Below are positions 40,764 through 49,427 of a DNA stretch of 64,000 nucleotides, one piece after another. Origin of the DNA: Bacillus swezeyi. GTDB taxonomy: Bacteria; Bacillota; Bacilli; Bacillales; Bacillaceae. The position numbers were made by a program, and so were the translations under genes. Under the pieces are notes generated by a model. It did not search any database. It was not told where the DNA came from and saw nothing but the letters and a program-made list of their open reading frames with translations. Location: contig NZ_MRBK01000004.1 in NCBI RefSeq assembly GCF_001969815.1, positions 372,001 to 436,000 on the forward strand, written 5' to 3'. How positions within the stretch are numbered: position 1 is the first letter of the stretch; each line of letters begins with the position of its first letter.

Positions 40764-43523
40764 TTAACCATTAGTTAAAATTGAATTTAAAAACTCTTTA
40801 ACTTTATTATATTCGCCACTTTCAATTGTCTTTAATCTGAGCAGAGGTATACCTGATTTTCTAAGAATTGAATCTTTCAACGAATCTCGTCTAGATTGCT
40901 CCCTATTAGATTTATTATGATATGCTGCACCATCTACTTCTATTACTCCTGCGGGTTCATTCCCCATTTTATAATGAATGAGAAAATCACAGTGTGCAGA
41001 AGTTTGTATAAATTTTTGCTCTTCTGGGCTTAAATGAGATGTCTTTCTCAGTAGATCCTTTAAAAGATAGTCTCTTTGAAAATTGAATTTTTTATACTTA
41101 TCCTCATCAAATATGTCCCTTAACAGACTGGCAATAATCCGTTCGGATTTAAATTTAGAATCACTGTCCTTTAGCTTTCTTTCCCTTTTAAGAAGCACTT
41201 CAGAGAACTCTTTGTATAATAGATCAAAAACTGAAATGACGTTACTCTCATGATAGAGACTTGATTCAGTGTAATATTCCATATAACGTATTAACTCGGA
41301 AATTTCTTTATTGCTTTTTTTGAAAATATCAACATTAGAAACTAAAACAAACCTCTTTTTTGCTCTTGAGACGGCTACATTGATTAATGCACTATCGTCC
41401 ACAAATTCAATATCTATTTTACGGGCTTTTTTATCAAGAACGGTTGAAAAGATGATTCCGTCACATTCCCGTCCCTGGAACTTATGTACAGTGTTTTTTA
41501 TAATTTCTTTCTCCATATATTCATTTGCAGCATTGATCTGCCCATTATATGGCGCAATAAAACCAATGTCTTGATAATCGTTTGAAAAAGTCAAATCTCT
41601 TATTGTCTCTTCTTGTAATGACTCTATTTCACGTATATTATAACGACTTCCGTTCCCAAAAATCCGCATATGATTTCCCTTTGCAGTTTTAATGAGAACA
41701 ATTGATGGTTCACTGTTATCATCAGTTTTAGTTAATGGTATCAGCTCACCATTATAATAGCGCTCGTTACAAAACTTTATAATCATTGGATGACACCGAT
41801 AATGCTCTTTCAACAATGTAACAGGAATGTTTTCTTTAAATACTTCCAAAATTGAGTGAAGCATACTATGTTTTGCATAGTCGAAGCAAGGTTCAATTCC
41901 CATCATTCCGGAAGAGATTTTTTGATCTGGAATATGAGGGAGCTGTTTTGTATCCCCTACAATTATTACTTTTTTAGCACAGCTGAGTGCAAGTATACCT
42001 GGAACCAGCTCTAATTGGGATGCTTCGTCTATGATTAAATAATCAAATAAATAACCGCTAGGAATTGAATCCATCAAAGAAAAAGCAGTACTTAGCACAA
42101 TTGGAAATCTCCTTTTGAAAATATTAAAATTTGATGATCGTTTATAATTTTTTTGATCAAAATGAACAAAGAAATCTCTCTTTTGAGTTTGATGGATTTT
42201 ACTCTTAAAATATAAAACAGAATGTTCTTGAATTCGCTTGTTAATTTCTTCAAAGTTCTTTGTTCTCAATGTTTTATTAACTTGCTCTAGTTCATTTTCT
42301 AGTTCCATTATTTTTTGATTATAGAATTTATACTGTAGTTCAGTGAGTATTTTTTGTTTTTGTAAACTATCTCCCATAAGTTTAAAATTATATAAACCAT
42401 AGTAAAGTAAATATTTCATCTTTTTGAAAAATGTCATTCTCTTCTCATTATTCATCACTTCATCAGCCATAAAATTTAAGATCTTTGTATTATCAAATCT
42501 ATAGAACGGGAGCAGTTTAGGTTCTAAACGTTCTTGAGTTCTCATGTGTTCTTTGAAGTACACTCTTTCCGTTTTAAGATCTTTTATCTGTTGTTTTAAA
42601 ATGGCTTGTCGGTTTTGAAGCTGAAAAAGATCTTTAATAAGTGCTGTATCCTCAATAATATTATGTAACAGCTCGGATTCTTTTTCTGGTTCAATTGACC
42701 AATCATTAATATCGCCTGGAACTTGAGGCAGCTGATTGAAGAATTGTTTCTGATTTTCTTTATTTCCCAGGGAAGCCATAAGAAAGCTGAAACCTGCTTT
42801 CTCCAGCTTTTCCTTCACATTAGAAACAGCTGCATTATTATTGGAAATAACAGCTGCTGTTTGACCTTTTATTATGATGTTGGCAATAAGATTTAAGATC
42901 GTTTGTGTTTTACCTGTTCCGGGTGGTCCTTCTATAACACTAAACTGCGAAGAAAAAGCAGACTCTACTGCTTGAATTTGACTCAAATTCAGACCAAACG
43001 GAAAAATGATATTACGAGCGTCGCCAAGGCTCTTGCTCTTTTTTTCAAAATACGCATAAAGAGCGCTATCTACTCTGATATTTAACGTTTTAAATTGACG
43101 TTTTAGAGGAGGAATATCATTTGGCGTTTTATCTTTTTCTTCAGCTACATATCTAAAATAATCTGTATAGTTCTTAAACCGTTTGTTACCCAATATAACC
43201 TTTTTAACATCTTTTAAATGATAAATATAAGACCTTTTACTATTTTTAAAAATCACTATCGCATACTTTTCTCCGTAAACGACTATACTTTCAATTCCCT
43301 CCTTGATCTCTTGCTTTAAAAAAACCTGTTCGTCTTCTCCGATTTTTATTTTACGGACAGGTCTGATTCTGCATCTTTCTAAACTCCAGTACTGATATCC
43401 TCCTGTTTTTAAAGATACTTTAATGTAATGTTCATTATTCTCTTGGCGTTTGATCAATTTCCAATCTGATATTCGATCTGTCCAATCTTCATGGTCTTTA
43501 ATTATTGTTGCGGAATTCTCCAT
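40764..43523 (-). CDS. Orphan SF1 helicase with C-terminal restriction-like nuclease; defence candidate
   Basis: 919 residues, site GGAGGG before ATG 43523. Upf1-like superfamily 1 helicase: motif I EGPPGTGKTQT (about residue 200), II DEASQ, III GDTKQLPHIP, IV EHYRCHP, V VHKFQGRECDG, VI VAVSRAKKR; a coiled-coil insert of about 180 residues lies between I and II. The last 130 residues look like a DUF2726/DUF559-type PD-(D/E)XK nuclease: CDFLI, then IEVDG and a basic SRRDSLK. Codon use is much more AT-rich than the neighbours, pointing to transfer. No partner gene is adjacent. Helicase-nuclease fusions of this plan occur in phage defence; that function is inferred. Confidence 0.8.
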   Translation of the reverse strand: MENSATIIKDHEDWTDRISDWKLIKRQENNEHYIKVSLKTGGYQYWSLERCRIRPVRKIKIGEDEQVFLKQEIKEGIESIVVYGEKYAIVIFKNSKRSYIYHLKDVKKVILGNKRFKNYTDYFRYVAEEKDKTPNDIPPLKRQFKTLNIRVDSALYAYFEKKSKSLGDARNIIFPFGLNLSQIQAVESAFSSQFSVIEGPPGTGKTQTILNLIANIIIKGQTAAVISNNNAAVSNVKEKLEKAGFSFLMASLGNKENQKQFFNQLPQVPGDINDWSIEPEKESELLHNIIEDTALIKDLFQLQNRQAILKQQIKDLKTERVYFKEHMRTQERLEPKLLPFYRFDNTKILNFMADEVMNNEKRMTFFKKMKYLLYYGLYNFKLMGDSLQKQKILTELQYKFYNQKIMELENELEQVNKTLRTKNFEEINKRIQEHSVLYFKSKIHQTQKRDFFVHFDQKNYKRSSNFNIFKRRFPIVLSTAFSLMDSIPSGYLFDYLIIDEASQLELVPGILALSCAKKVIIVGDTKQLPHIPDQKISSGMMGIEPCFDYAKHSMLHSILEVFKENIPVTLLKEHYRCHPMIIKFCNERYYNGELIPLTKTDDNSEPSIVLIKTAKGNHMRIFGNGSRYNIREIESLQEETIRDLTFSNDYQDIGFIAPYNGQINAANEYMEKEIIKNTVHKFQGRECDGIIFSTVLDKKARKIDIEFVDDSALINVAVSRAKKRFVLVSNVDIFKKSNKEISELIRYMEYYTESSLYHESNVISVFDLLYKEFSEVLLKRERKLKDSDSKFKSERIIASLLRDIFDEDKYKKFNFQRDYLLKDLLRKTSHLSPEEQKFIQTSAHCDFLIHYKMGNEPAGVIEVDGAAYHNKSNREQSRRDSLKDSILRKSGIPLLRLKTIESGEYNKVKEFLNSILTNG

Positions 43524-43644
43524 AAAACCCTCCAGCTATTCCTTTCATTGGTATTCTCTATTATATTATAAATTTAAGAAGTATGATCAAAATATTCCAA
43601 CTTAATTATTCTCATGACATGTTGACTATAGTAAACTTGTTTTC

Positions 43645-43672
43645 TTTACAACTATTAATATGCCATTATTAT
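43645..43672 (+). promoter_or_regulatory. Possible promoter of rap-phr
   Basis: TTTACA (43645-43650), 16-base spacer, TATTAT (43667-43672), with an overlapping TATGAT three bases on. No ComA box was found. Confidence 0.35.
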
Positions 43673-43725
43673 GATAAAATGGTTAATGTAGGGTGGTTAT
43701 TATCTTGGTGAATGGAGGGTAAAGA

Positions 43726-44835
43726 GTGGCAGCAAAAATTGCGTTCGAAGCAGTGGGTAACAGCTTGAATCAATGGTATGGGCTGATCAGACAGAGCAAT
43801 ATCGCCGAAGCGGCCGCCATGAGAGAAGAGATCAAAAGGACGCTTGAGACGATGGAAGAAAATCAGGACGTTCTTTTGTACTTCAACCTCATTGATTCGC
43901 GATTTAAGCTGTTGACAGAACGATATGAAGAATCCGGGACACTCTTAAAAAATATCACGAGAACGCCGGAAGAAATCGGTACGGACAACATGATTCAATA
44001 TTATTTCTACTTTTTCGGCGGTATGTATGAGTTTTATAAAAAAAATTTCACCGCTGCCATTAACTTTTACAAAATCGCTGAGCATTCACTGCACAAAATT
44101 CCCGACGAAATCGAATTAGCCGAATTTCACTATCATCTGTCCATTGCTTATTATGAAATCAGACAAAATTTCTTTTCAATTAATCATGCTGGAAAAGCGC
44201 TCGAAAGCTTTTTGGCAATTGATCATTATGAGCAGCGGGCCGCCTCCGCCCAAATGATTATTGCGGCTAACAAGCTGGATCTTTTCCAATACGAAGCAGC
44301 TGAAAGGCTGTTTAAAAAAGCGATCAAAATGGCAGCCGATACCGGGCAAAGTTTTGCTGAAGCCCTCGGATACCACAATCTCGGCATTTGCTATGAGAGG
44401 CAGGAAAAGCTTGATTCAGCCCAAGAATCATTTGAATCAGCCTTCAGCACCTTAGAACAGCTTCACTCAAAACTCTCCACACTCAGAACTTCCTACATGT
44501 TGGCACGAGTTTTATTCAAAAAAGGTCTGATCGAAGAAGCATCCGGATGGTACGAAAAAGCTGTCAAACTCGCAACAGAGTTGAATGAAGAAACATATCA
44601 AGCCAAACTATTGGTTATCCACTCCATTTATAAAGAGCAAAATGAAGCACTACTTGACAAGGGCTTGGACGTGCTGCGAGGCAAAAGGCTTTGGTCAGAC
44701 GCGGCAGACTTAGCCATCAATGCAGCCAGATACTTCAAAAGAAAGAATTGCCTTGAACAAGCGGCGAAATATTTTGATGAAGGAATCATCGCTCGCGACA
44801 ACATTCAAACAAGAAAGGAGGAACTGAACCGATGA
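43726..44835 (+). CDS. Rap family response-regulator phosphatase / regulator
   Basis: 369 residues from GTG 43726 with site GGAGGG. N-terminal three-helix bundle (VGNSLNQWYGLIRQSNIAEAA) followed by six or seven TPR repeats, of which GYHNLGICYERQEKLDSA and the SGWYEKAVKLA segment are clear. Rap proteins dephosphorylate Spo0F or block ComA-type regulators and are inhibited by a cognate Phr pentapeptide. The stop overlaps the start of the phr gene. The exact target cannot be read from sequence. Confidence 0.92.
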   Translation: MAAKIAFEAVGNSLNQWYGLIRQSNIAEAAAMREEIKRTLETMEENQDVLLYFNLIDSRFKLLTERYEESGTLLKNITRTPEEIGTDNMIQYYFYFFGGMYEFYKKNFTAAINFYKIAEHSLHKIPDEIELAEFHYHLSIAYYEIRQNFFSINHAGKALESFLAIDHYEQRAASAQMIIAANKLDLFQYEAAERLFKKAIKMAADTGQSFAEALGYHNLGICYERQEKLDSAQESFESAFSTLEQLHSKLSTLRTSYMLARVLFKKGLIEEASGWYEKAVKLATELNEETYQAKLLVIHSIYKEQNEALLDKGLDVLRGKRLWSDAADLAINAARYFKRKNCLEQAAKYFDEGIIARDNIQTRKEELNR

Positions 44836-44963
44836 AAAAAATGCTTTTAGGGCTGGCGATTGCAGGCGTTGTAGTCACTGGTGTTCTCAATTTTGCACCA
44901 CAAGGTGATGCCGAATTTGCCGCAGGCGAATTTAAAACAACGGAAAACTGCTGGTTTGGGTAA
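44832..44963 (+). CDS. Phr pheromone precursor with unusual C-terminus
   Basis: 43 residues; ATG 44832 overlaps the rap stop (ATGA), the usual rap-phr arrangement, with AAGGAGG ahead. Signal sequence MKKMLLGLAIAGVVVTGVLNF, then a short exported pro-region. The C-terminal five residues are NCWFG. Known Phr pentapeptides are mostly polar with a basic residue (for example ARNQT, ERGMT), so a Cys-Trp-Phe signal would be unusual; the mature peptide might instead be cut from an internal site. Confidence 0.85.
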   Translation: MKKMLLGLAIAGVVVTGVLNFAPQGDAEFAAGEFKTTENCWFG

Positions 44964-45792
44964 TCGTTTGATGAATGTTGAAAACAGGAGAAAGTTGGCG
45001 GCCACCCAACTTTCTCTTCACACTAGACTATCTTTTTAGACATTCGACTAAATCACAATCTACATAAAAAGAGTCTCTCCAAATTTGAACTCTTTTGTTT
45101 ACCGAATCGTACATGTGTGGATATGCATCCCTGACCCATACGTACTCAGCAGTGCTGAGAAAAGGATTGCCGCCACAGCTCACACCGTCTTCCTGAACTT
45201 CGATTTCCCCCATGATAGTTATAGCAATATCATGAATAAAATGAAAAACTGTAGCATTTTATTAACTTTTCATAAAAATTACGATATTTGCAAAAATACA
45301 TTGTATATAAAATAATGCTGCCAGTCCTCCTTGCACGTCTAAACTCCTTCAAGTACAGACGCCAGAACGCATCAGCCCCTTTTTTGTCTTCAGCCGCTCA
45401 CTTGCTCTATCAAAAACGGATGATATGCAATGCAGCAGTGACAGCTATACACCTATTTTTTTCTTTCAAAAGTCTTCAAAAAGACACACCTCCCCTTCTC
45501 ACCATTCAAAATGAGTGTTGATCTGATTGCCTCCTATGATCAAAAACCCCGGCACTACAATTGGTTATTTTTACATTCCCACACGAAAGAGAAATGATGA
45601 GATCATATTCTTACTAAAAAAATCTGTTCATGATGGGTGAAAAGATTTATTATAAGTCTTTAATCCCTGTTTATTAATAGTTCAAAAAGATTAAAAAAAC
45701 CTAGCAATCTCCATTTTTTCATATATAATAAATGAAATATGTCACGATCTATTCTCAAAACTTTAACATTCAGCCTAAAGGGAGGTGCGCCC
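44964..45792. other. Long intergenic region after rap-phr
   Basis: 829 bases. A minus-strand frame of 61 residues (45028-45213, start MGEIEVQEDG, two Cys near the C-terminus) has reasonable codon use but no ribosome site. A minus-strand GTG near 45336 behind GAAGGAG would give a 24-residue hydrophobic peptide (MQGGLAALFYIQ...). Neither is convincing. The region is AT-rich and may be decayed DNA. A TATAAT box at 45724-45729 could serve ydaJ but has no good -35. Confidence 0.4.
44988..45016. terminator. Hairpin after phr
   Basis: GAGAAAGTTGG / CCAACTTTCTC, 11-base perfect stem. It lacks a clear T run on the plus strand (TTCAC follows). Confidence 0.55.
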
Positions 45793-46875
45793 ATGAGGTA
45801 TGTATTAATTGGTGTGATCTTATGCTTTTTAACCATTAGTCTTTCCGTCGGCTGTGTCAAAGCCGGAAACAAGCTTAACAATGACCAAAACAATGAACCG
45901 CTCCAGTCAGCCGAGCACTTTATTAATCATCATTTAATGAGTGATCAGGGGCTTATTAAAACCAACCTCTCTGATCCGCCTGTTTACTTATCGGAATCAC
46001 TCGGCTTGTGGATGGAATTTTTAGTCGGCAAAAAAGACAGTTCCCATTTTCAAGAGCAATATCAGCACCTGACCAAATCCTTTCTCATGGACAACGGCCT
46101 GGTGACATGGAAAATTGAAAACGGACAAGCAAGCGCGGCGAACGCCTTGATAGATGATCTCAGAATCATGCTGAGCCTGGATCAAGCAGCCGATTTGTGG
46201 GGAAACCGGAAATATAAAAAATCAGCCCGGGAAATCGGCGCCGCTTTAAAAACGCACAACATGAACAACGGGATTTTCACCGATTTTTACGACGCTTCCT
46301 CACAAGCGGCGTCGAAGGATATTACCCTTTCGTATATTATGCCTGATGCGTTATCCGTTTTGAAAAAGAATGGGATCATCGATGAAGAGACCGAAGCCCG
46401 AAACGCCAATATTCTTTATACCGCTCCTTTAAAAAACGGTTTTTTGCCGAAAACATACAGCACAGAGACGAAGGAATACAGCTATGACAATGAAGTCAAT
46501 CTCATTGATCAATTGTATGCGGCTTGGCATTTACAGCCTGGCGATGAAAAAGCCGCGGTTTTGGCGGGTTGGATCAAACAGGAGTTTCAAGCGAATGGAA
46601 AACTGTATGGACGGTATTGGGCGGATACCAAAAAACCTGCTGTTCAATACGAGTCTCCATCCGTTTACGCTTTGGCCATTTTGTTTTTAATGAATCAAGC
46701 TGAAGACAAAACCGTCATCAAAACGCTTTATGAAAAAATGATTGATTTTGAAATTCTTGATTCGTCCGAAACGTATTATGGCGGATATATGAGCGGCAAT
46801 GATACACACTCTTTTGACAACCTGCTGCCGTTACTGGCTGAAAGGAAGCTTTTTGATGAAAATATCGTTCACTGA
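45793..46875 (+). CDS. ydaJ: Lipoprotein glycosidase-like protein YdaJ
   Basis: 360 residues from ATG 45793 (site GGGAGG); an ATG 18 codons earlier lacks a site. Lipoprotein signal with lipobox LSVGC. The rest resembles an (alpha/alpha)6 barrel of the GH8 type, with repeated aromatic/Gly helices (WKIENGQASAANALIDDL, YSYDNEVNLIDQLYAAW). First gene of ydaJKLMN, which in B. subtilis makes an exopolysaccharide under c-di-GMP control; a polymer-trimming role outside the membrane is inferred. Confidence 0.85.
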   Translation: MRYVLIGVILCFLTISLSVGCVKAGNKLNNDQNNEPLQSAEHFINHHLMSDQGLIKTNLSDPPVYLSESLGLWMEFLVGKKDSSHFQEQYQHLTKSFLMDNGLVTWKIENGQASAANALIDDLRIMLSLDQAADLWGNRKYKKSAREIGAALKTHNMNNGIFTDFYDASSQAASKDITLSYIMPDALSVLKKNGIIDEETEARNANILYTAPLKNGFLPKTYSTETKEYSYDNEVNLIDQLYAAWHLQPGDEKAAVLAGWIKQEFQANGKLYGRYWADTKKPAVQYESPSVYALAILFLMNQAEDKTVIKTLYEKMIDFEILDSSETYYGGYMSGNDTHSFDNLLPLLAERKLFDENIVH

Positions 46876-47707
46876 TTCACAGAAAATGTTTGCATACATG
46901 ATCGGGCTCGCGGCGGCTCTTTCTGTATTTATTTATTATGTCTCAGCCGAACAGTCCGAAGCAGTTTTGATCATTTGTATTACATTTGCCGTCATCGGAG
47001 CCGGAATATGGCTTGGACCGATTTACGCGCTGGCGGGGACCATCGTCGTTTTATTTGTTCTCGGAACCTTAATGATGTTTTTACAAACGAGCCAGGCCGC
47101 GGTTTTTCCGCCTGAAGAAGGCCTGCGAATGCTCGTCGTCTGGGGAATGGCCCTTTTGCTGTTTTCCTTTATATCAGGAAGAATTCACGATGTTGCGACT
47201 GAGCTTCAGCATTCGGTCAAGCGTCTGCAGTCTGAAATCAAAAGCTTCGTAGCGATTGACAGAGTGACAGGCTTTGATAATCAGCAGAGAATGAAGCTGG
47301 AGCTGTCAGAAGAAATGAAGCGCGCGGAGCGGTACGGCAATTCGTTTGTTTTTTTGCTGCTTCAAATGCATTATTTCAAGGAATTTAAATCGCTGTACGG
47401 AGAAAAAGAAACCGATCGTCTCTTTCAATTTGTCAGCAGCCAAATCAGATCTTGTGTACGGGAAACGGACAAGAAATTCCGCCCCTCTGAAGAACGATTC
47501 GGCATCGTGCTGACACACACGCCGGCTGAACATATGCCTGCTGTCCTGGCAAAGTTGAAAAAACAGCTGGACACGTACCAGCTGCAAAATGGCAAGTATG
47601 TCACCTTAACCTTCCATGTGTGCTACTTGACATATCGAAAAGATTTGAAGACGGCTGAGCAATTTTTAGAAGAACTGGAGAATGAGATGATGATGAATGA
47701 ACTATAA
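46856..47707 (+). CDS. ydaK: Degenerate GGDEF c-di-GMP receptor YdaK
   Basis: 283 residues from ATG 46856 (the length of B. subtilis YdaK); overlaps ydaJ by 20 bases. Four membrane helices (residues about 10-110), then a GGDEF domain. The active-site motif is SEERF instead of GGDEF, so it should not make c-di-GMP, but the inhibitory-site RxxD (RETD) five residues upstream is kept, so it should bind it. Expected to switch on the YdaM/YdaN synthase. Confidence 0.9.
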   Translation: MKISFTDSQKMFAYMIGLAAALSVFIYYVSAEQSEAVLIICITFAVIGAGIWLGPIYALAGTIVVLFVLGTLMMFLQTSQAAVFPPEEGLRMLVVWGMALLLFSFISGRIHDVATELQHSVKRLQSEIKSFVAIDRVTGFDNQQRMKLELSEEMKRAERYGNSFVFLLLQMHYFKEFKSLYGEKETDRLFQFVSSQIRSCVRETDKKFRPSEERFGIVLTHTPAEHMPAVLAKLKKQLDTYQLQNGKYVTLTFHVCYLTYRKDLKTAEQFLEELENEMMMNEL

Positions 47708-49427
47708 GCGAATATCCCTTGTATACGCAGCAGTGCTCATACTTTCAGCCGTTTTTTACATACCGGATTCCGCCGCAGCGAAGCAGGAGAATGGCGGAAT
47801 TCTCATCATCTATTCGACCTTGGATGGAAAAGAATTGTCCGATGTGAAAATGCTCGATCTGATCGCAGGCCATTTCTCGTCCCGTGTCACTGTCAAAAAA
47901 GATGCTGATGTTAAGCGAACGGATCTCACAGAGAAAAAGCATATCATCTATTACGGCCAAACAAAAAGAAAGCTGAACAAGCAGCTTGTGTCACAGATCA
48001 GCGCCTGCAAAACGCCCGTGATTGCGATCGGCTATAACGCCGGGCAATTCAGCCAATTTTCCGGTCTTTCGCTGACAAGCAAAGACAGTGTATACCAAGT
48101 CCGCAGCACGAGCGAAAAAAGCGAAGCCTCATTGGAAAGCGGGCTCAAAGTTCTCGACGTATCAGGACTGAAGGGGAAGGCATTGTACACATACACATCT
48201 GCTGATGGGAAAGCTCACCCTTTTGTATGGAAAACCGACAAAGCAAACGTGTATATCGGCTTAACAAACCTGTTAAACAACAACCTGCTTGTGGCGAAAC
48301 AGCTCAGAGAAGCATTTGGGGAAACGACAGGGAACACACTCTTATATTTGCGGCTGGAGGACATCAGTCCGATGTCAGATGAAAAATTGCTGCTGCAAGC
48401 GGGGTCCTATCTGCATGAAAGAAACATTCCTTTTATCCTGTCTGTTATTCCGGTTTACCTGAATCCTAAAACAGGCGATAAAGTCTATCTGTCTGATAAA
48501 CCGAAGTTGGTCAAAACGTTGCGAAAACTGCAAGACATGGGAGGCAGCGTGGTTGTTCACGGATATACTCATGCCTACCGCTACAGTGAAACCGGGGAGG
48601 GCTTCGAATTTTGGGATGCCGAGGCTGACCAGCCGATCACATCGCAAAACGCGGAGGATGCCCCATCCCTTTTAAAAAAAGAACAGGACTTTCCGAATGA
48701 AGCGGCTTATAACAGTTATTTGAAGCCGTTCAGAAAAAACGAAGAAACGTATACGCGACAAAAGCTGACTCGCGCTATTGAGGATTTAACCGCTGAAGGG
48801 CTGTATCCGTTAGCATTTGAAGCGCCGCACTATACGATGTCAGAGCACGGTTATCAAATCACCTCACAGTACTTTTCAAGCATTATCGGCCAAGTCCAGC
48901 TTAGTGATGAAACGTGGAAAACTTCCGGTACGGGGCCGTTTGTGACGAAGCCCGCCATGCTACATGGGATGACGCTGTATCCTGAAACACTCGGCTATGT
49001 CGATGCATCAGATCCGAATCCGCTCGGCGATGTCGAGGACAATATCTCACAAATGATCGATTTTGAAGGCGGAGTAGCCGGAGCATTTTACCATCCTTAT
49101 CTTGGTATGGAATATCTGCCTGAGCTTATTGATCAAATGGAACGCATTCCGAACAGCGAATGGCTTGATTTAAAGAAAACAAAGCAAACGGTTAAAACAG
49201 ACAAAGTGGTCATTCACACGAATGGGGATGGAACCATTCAAGTAAAAAGCAAGGTGAATGCCGTTGAGGAGTTTTTCGACCATCATCAGCAAAGCCCGCT
49301 GGAAAAAGCGCTTTGGATTCTCTCAAGCGTTGTGCTCTTGTTTGTCGCCATGTTTTTGAGCTACACCCTTTACTTGAGAGCCACATTAAAAAAACGAATT
49401 TTTAAGGAGAGAAAAAGCCGTGGGTAA
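47697..49427 (+). CDS. ydaL: DUF2334 polysaccharide deacetylase-like protein YdaL
   Basis: 576 residues. Signal peptide (1-27), an extracytoplasmic deacetylase-like barrel (LRLEDISPM with the metal Asp, VVHGYTHAY with a His pair, EAPHYTMSEHGY), and a C-terminal membrane anchor (about 540-562) with a basic tail. Overlaps ydaK by 11 bases. Probably modifies or trims the exported polymer. Confidence 0.87.
   Translation: MNYKRISLVYAAVLILSAVFYIPDSAAAKQENGGILIIYSTLDGKELSDVKMLDLIAGHFSSRVTVKKDADVKRTDLTEKKHIIYYGQTKRKLNKQLVSQISACKTPVIAIGYNAGQFSQFSGLSLTSKDSVYQVRSTSEKSEASLESGLKVLDVSGLKGKALYTYTSADGKAHPFVWKTDKANVYIGLTNLLNNNLLVAKQLREAFGETTGNTLLYLRLEDISPMSDEKLLLQAGSYLHERNIPFILSVIPVYLNPKTGDKVYLSDKPKLVKTLRKLQDMGGSVVVHGYTHAYRYSETGEGFEFWDAEADQPITSQNAEDAPSLLKKEQDFPNEAAYNSYLKPFRKNEETYTRQKLTRAIEDLTAEGLYPLAFEAPHYTMSEHGYQITSQYFSSIIGQVQLSDETWKTSGTGPFVTKPAMLHGMTLYPETLGYVDASDPNPLGDVEDNISQMIDFEGGVAGAFYHPYLGMEYLPELIDQMERIPNSEWLDLKKTKQTVKTDKVVIHTNGDGTIQVKSKVNAVEEFFDHHQQSPLEKALWILSSVVLLFVAMFLSYTLYLRATLKKRIFKERKSRG

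Noticed and set aside
40764-43523. A mobile element around the helicase-nuclease
   Set aside because: No integrase, transposase, terminal repeats or target duplication could be seen at either end.
45288-45521. 77-residue plus-strand frame
   Set aside because: No ribosome site, odd codon use, and no protein-like pattern.
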